DNA of 25,480 bases. Origin: JB111 sp052093225 (GTDB taxonomy: Bacteria; Actinomycetota; Actinomycetes; Actinomycetales; Actinomycetaceae). Made by a program: the position numbers and the translations under genes. The stretch spans positions 1 through 25,480 of the forward strand of contig JBQDDG010000042.1 of assembly GCA_052093225.1 (NCBI GenBank). Reading direction: 5' to 3'. This document shows, one piece after another, positions 23,163 to 25,480 of the stretch; the first letter of the stretch is position 1; every line of letters starts with the position of its first letter. Below the pieces are notes generated by a model that had not been told where the DNA came from, did no database searches, and saw only the letters and a program-made list of their open reading frames with translations.

Positions 23163-24197
23163 GTGCCACAGACATCGCCGGCGCTCGACGTGCGCGGGCT
23201 GCGGAAGTCCTACGGGGGCCGGGTCGCCGCCGACGGCATCGACCTCGCCGCCCACGCCGGCCGCGTCACCGCCGTCCTCGGCCCCAACGGCGCCGGCAAG
23301 ACGACGACGATCGAGTGCTGCGTCGGCCTGCGCCGCCCCGACTCCGGGGCGATCCACGTGCTCGGACTCGACCGCGCCGCTCCCTCGTCCGCCGCTCCCC
23401 TGCGCGCCGCCGTCGGCGTCATGCTGCAGGACGGCGGACTGCCGATGTCCCCCCGCGCCGGGGACGTCCTCGACCACGTCACGCGGATGTACGACGCCCC
23501 GCGGGACGCCAGCGAGCTGCTCGACCGCCTCGATCTCGCCGCCTCCGCCCGGACCCCGGTGCGGCGGCTGTCCGGCGGGCAGCGGCAGCGGCTCGCGATG
23601 GCGTGCGCGGTCGTCGGACGGCCGAGCCTGGTCTTCCTCGACGAGCCGAGCGCGGGGCTCGATCCACGCTCGCGGCGCGAGGCCTGGGGCCTCGTGCGGG
23701 ACCTGACGAACGACGGCGTCGCCGTCGTGCTGTCGACACACCTCATGGACGAGGCCGAGGAGCTCGCCGACGAGGTCGTCGTCATCGACTCCGGGCGGGT
23801 CGTCGCCGAGGGCGGGCCTGCCGAGCTCGCCGGGCACGCCGTCGTCGACGTCCACTCCCCCGCCGCCCGGGGCGACGCGGACGCGTGGGCGGTCGAGCTC
23901 GCCGCCGGGCTGTCCCGGACGGGCCGGGCAGACCTCGCCGGGTCGACGTCGGCACTCGCCGGCACGACGTCCGCGCTCGCCGGCGAGGGCGTCACGGCCC
24001 GCGTGCTCCTCCCCTCCGGGCTCCGCGGCGCACCGGCCCGCGACGTCGCGGCGGTCGCCTCCGCGGTCGCAGACGTGGACGGCGCCGAGGTCGTCGCCGG
24101 GCGCCGCACCCTGGAGGACGTCTTCCTCGAGCTCACCGGCCGCACACTCACCGACGACCCGCCGGCCGGCGACCGGGGCCGAGGGGACTCGTGGTGA
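23163..24197 (+). CDS. ABC-2 type exporter, ATP-binding protein
   Basis: The 344-residue DrrA/CcmA-like ATPase has LGPNGAGKTTTIE (about 39-51), LSGGQRQRLAMACAVV, LVFLDEPSAGLDP and the switch His in LSTHLMDEAEEL. The C-terminal third is an extension that includes a short STSALAG/TTSALAG repeat and ends with RTLEDVFLELTGRTL, a common end of this family. The substrate cannot be told from the sequence; drugs or lipids are typical for the family. The GTG start is supported by the -10 element 6 nt before it. The stop overlaps the permease start (GTGA). Confidence 0.92.
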   Translation: MPQTSPALDVRGLRKSYGGRVAADGIDLAAHAGRVTAVLGPNGAGKTTTIECCVGLRRPDSGAIHVLGLDRAAPSSAAPLRAAVGVMLQDGGLPMSPRAGDVLDHVTRMYDAPRDASELLDRLDLAASARTPVRRLSGGQRQRLAMACAVVGRPSLVFLDEPSAGLDPRSRREAWGLVRDLTNDGVAVVLSTHLMDEAEELADEVVVIDSGRVVAEGGPAELAGHAVVDVHSPAARGDADAWAVELAAGLSRTGRADLAGSTSALAGTTSALAGEGVTARVLLPSGLRGAPARDVAAVASAVADVDGAEVVAGRRTLEDVFLELTGRTLTDDPPAGDRGRGDSW

Positions 24198-24952
24198 GCC
24201 CCGCGCTGCGTCGCACCCTCGCGCAGGTGCGCTTCGACACGCGCAGCACGCTCCGCAACGGCGAGCAGCTCCTGCTCACCCTGCTCATGCCGATCGGTGC
24301 GCTCGTCGCGCTCGTCGTCACCGGACTCGTCGACCTGCCGGTCTCGGAGTCCGGTCAGGAGCACGGCGCCGCGCTCGCGTCGGCGCTCGCGCTCGCCATC
24401 TCTGCCGCCGGGCTGCCGTCGGTGGCGATCGCCCTGGCCTTCGACCGGCGCTGGGGCGTGCTCCGGCAGCTCTCGACGACGCCGCTCGGCCCGCGGGGGC
24501 TGCTCGCCGGCCGGGTCGGCGCGGTCCTCGCGCTCGTGGCGATCCAGGTGGCCCTGCTCGTCGTCGTCGCGCTCGTCGCCGGCTGGCGTCCCGACGTCTC
24601 GGCGTGGCCGGTGACCGTGCCGGTCGGACTGGTGGTCGTCCTGCTCGGCACGGCGGCGTTCACGGGGTTCGGCGTGATCGTCGGCGGGACGCTCCGGGCG
24701 GAGGCCGTCCTCGCGATCGCGAACACGCTGTGGGTGCTGCTCGCCGCCGGTGGCGGCGTCCTCGCCCCCGTGGCGACCTACCCCGCCTGGCTGGGTGCCC
24801 TCGCCGGACTGCTGCCCGCGGGAGCCCTCGGCGAGGCCCTCCGCTCACTCGCCACGCCCGGGGCACCAGACTGGCTCTCGATCGTCGTGCTGGTGGCGTG
24901 GGCAGTCGTCCTGCCCGTCGTCGCCGCGCGGGTCGTGCGCTGGGAGGAGTGA
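24194..24952 (+). CDS. ABC-2 type exporter, permease
   Basis: The 252-residue protein has about six hydrophobic segments, for example LLTLLMPIGALVALVVTGLV, VLALVAIQVALLVVVALVAG, VGLVVVLLGTAAFTGFGVIVGG and IVVLVAWAVVLPVVAARVV. The RRWGVLRQLSTTPLGPRGLL loop is typical of ABC-2 permeases. It completes the exporter with the preceding ATPase. Of two consecutive GTG codons, the second is preferred: it overlaps the upstream stop and is 7 nt from GAGGGG. Confidence 0.9.
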   Translation: MSPALRRTLAQVRFDTRSTLRNGEQLLLTLLMPIGALVALVVTGLVDLPVSESGQEHGAALASALALAISAAGLPSVAIALAFDRRWGVLRQLSTTPLGPRGLLAGRVGAVLALVAIQVALLVVVALVAGWRPDVSAWPVTVPVGLVVVLLGTAAFTGFGVIVGGTLRAEAVLAIANTLWVLLAAGGGVLAPVATYPAWLGALAGLLPAGALGEALRSLATPGAPDWLSIVVLVAWAVVLPVVAARVVRWEE

Positions 24953-24973
24953 CTCCGGTGCCGGCTGCCCCGC

Positions 24974-25006
24974 GCCGCCGCTGCCTTGGCACCTGCCTGC
25001 GGCGGC
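24974..25006. terminator. Hairpin between convergent genes, probable terminator
   Basis: Eight-bp perfect arms GCCGCCGC/GCGGCGGC enclose 17 nt that include a small TGCC/GGCA stem. It lies between the permease stop and the stop of the hypothetical gene on the other strand, so it may end both transcripts. Confidence 0.5.
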
Positions 25007-25019
25007 CGGCCCAGCACCC

Positions 25020-25421
25020 TCAGGCCGCGAGCAGCCTGTCCGTCGGCAGGTCCAGCGCGATCGTCCGCGAGAGGTCCAGCGCCTTCGCCACGTGCGCGGT
25101 CATGTCCTCCATGGCGCGCGCCACGACGACCGTGTCCCGGCGGAGCTCGGTGATGCGGACGGCCACCTCCTGCCCGTCCTCGAGGCGCAGGACCCAGGGC
25201 GCGGTGAGGAAGAGCAGCCCCGTCTCCTCGAGGATCGATTCGGCCTCCGTGAGATCCATCGGCACGCCGAGACGGCGGTGCAGCCGGTCGAAGGGCACGA
25301 ACGTGCCGTCGTCGGTCATGCCCAGGTAGCCGACGTGCTCGCCGTCGTCCGGGCGCTTGTGGTCGAAGACGGTGAGGCCGGCCGGGAAGCCGGCTGCCGC
25401 TCCCGAGTGGTCCGTGTGCAT
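25020..25421 (-). CDS. Hypothetical protein, 133 residues
   Basis: I do not recognise a family. The protein has no membrane segment or signal peptide. It reads FPAGLTVFDHKRPDDGEHVGYLGM, then TFVPFDRLHRRLG, ESILEETGLLFLTAPWVLRLEDG and a C-terminal AHVAKALDLSRTIALDLP helix-like part. The balanced composition, the codon use typical of neighbouring genes, and a leaderless -10 at the expected spacing argue that it is real. It is convergent with the ABC-2 operon and stands alone in the window. Confidence 0.8.
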   Translation of the reverse strand: MHTDHSGAAAGFPAGLTVFDHKRPDDGEHVGYLGMTDDGTFVPFDRLHRRLGVPMDLTEAESILEETGLLFLTAPWVLRLEDGQEVAVRITELRRDTVVVARAMEDMTAHVAKALDLSRTIALDLPTDRLLAA

Positions 25422-25427
25422 GCCACG

Positions 25428-25433
25428 ACGCTA
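25428..25433 (-). promoter_or_regulatory. Leaderless-type -10 element of the hypothetical gene
   Basis: The minus strand reads TAGCGT, then six bases, then the ATG. The preceding GGA makes the same nonamer as at the fabG -10 candidate. Confidence 0.5.
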
Positions 25434-25480
25434 TCCGCGCTGCACGGGACCGCCACGGCTTTTCTGCGTGGTCGGTCGTC

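Overview
The window looks like chromosomal DNA of a high-GC actinobacterium, most likely a Micrococcales/Cellulomonas- or Georgenia-like lineage; this placement is inferred from protein families and gene order, not from a database search. Several gene blocks match those around Rv1460-Rv1488 of Mycobacterium tuberculosis: the suf operon, the housekeeping ABC-F protein, fabG-inhA and NfeD-SPFH. The glycogen pair is arranged as in Rv1212c/Rv1213. I saw no tRNA, rRNA, CRISPR array, insertion sequence or prophage gene.

Layout. At 1-2650 the minus strand carries an NfeD-SPFH membrane pair (the SPFH gene runs off the left edge) and a solitary ABC ATPase. At 2671-6573 a divergent glycogen locus has glgA/glgM on minus and glgC-serB on plus, around an 18-bp perfect palindrome. 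At 6707-8789 two genes encode the halves of a plant Tm-1-like protein (UPF0261 plus a PEP-hydrolase-type TIM barrel). At 8845-11049 a minus operon fabG-fabI(inhA)-sixA serves fatty acid synthesis and ends in a histidine phosphatase. At 11222-14231 a DUF3099-SURF1 pair on plus overlaps convergently with an ABC-F gene. At 14376-15766 a CmtR-like ArsR repressor is coupled to a CDF metal exporter. At 16046-22748 a complete SUF operon, sufR-sufB-sufD-Rieske-sufC-sufS-sufU-sufT, ends at a C(UUCG)G hairpin. At 23163-24952 is an ABC-2 export pair, followed by one hypothetical gene on minus.

Regulatory picture. Six genes appear to be leaderless: each has a TANNNT -10 hexamer exactly 6 nt before its start codon. 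The sufR leader shows a promoter with a 17-bp spacer, a DtxR/IdeR-like box just upstream, an imperfect inverted repeat over the -10, and two mutually exclusive stems, one of which reaches the Shine-Dalgarno. This suggests iron and Fe-S control at more than one level.

Assembly notes. Two 100-N gaps are placeholders. The first (5556-5655) abuts a 9-bp tandem repeat (APG codons) inside serB. The second (8923-9022) is flanked by identical 55-bp copies of the same sequence, so it is almost certainly an unmerged contig overlap that falsely interrupts sixA.
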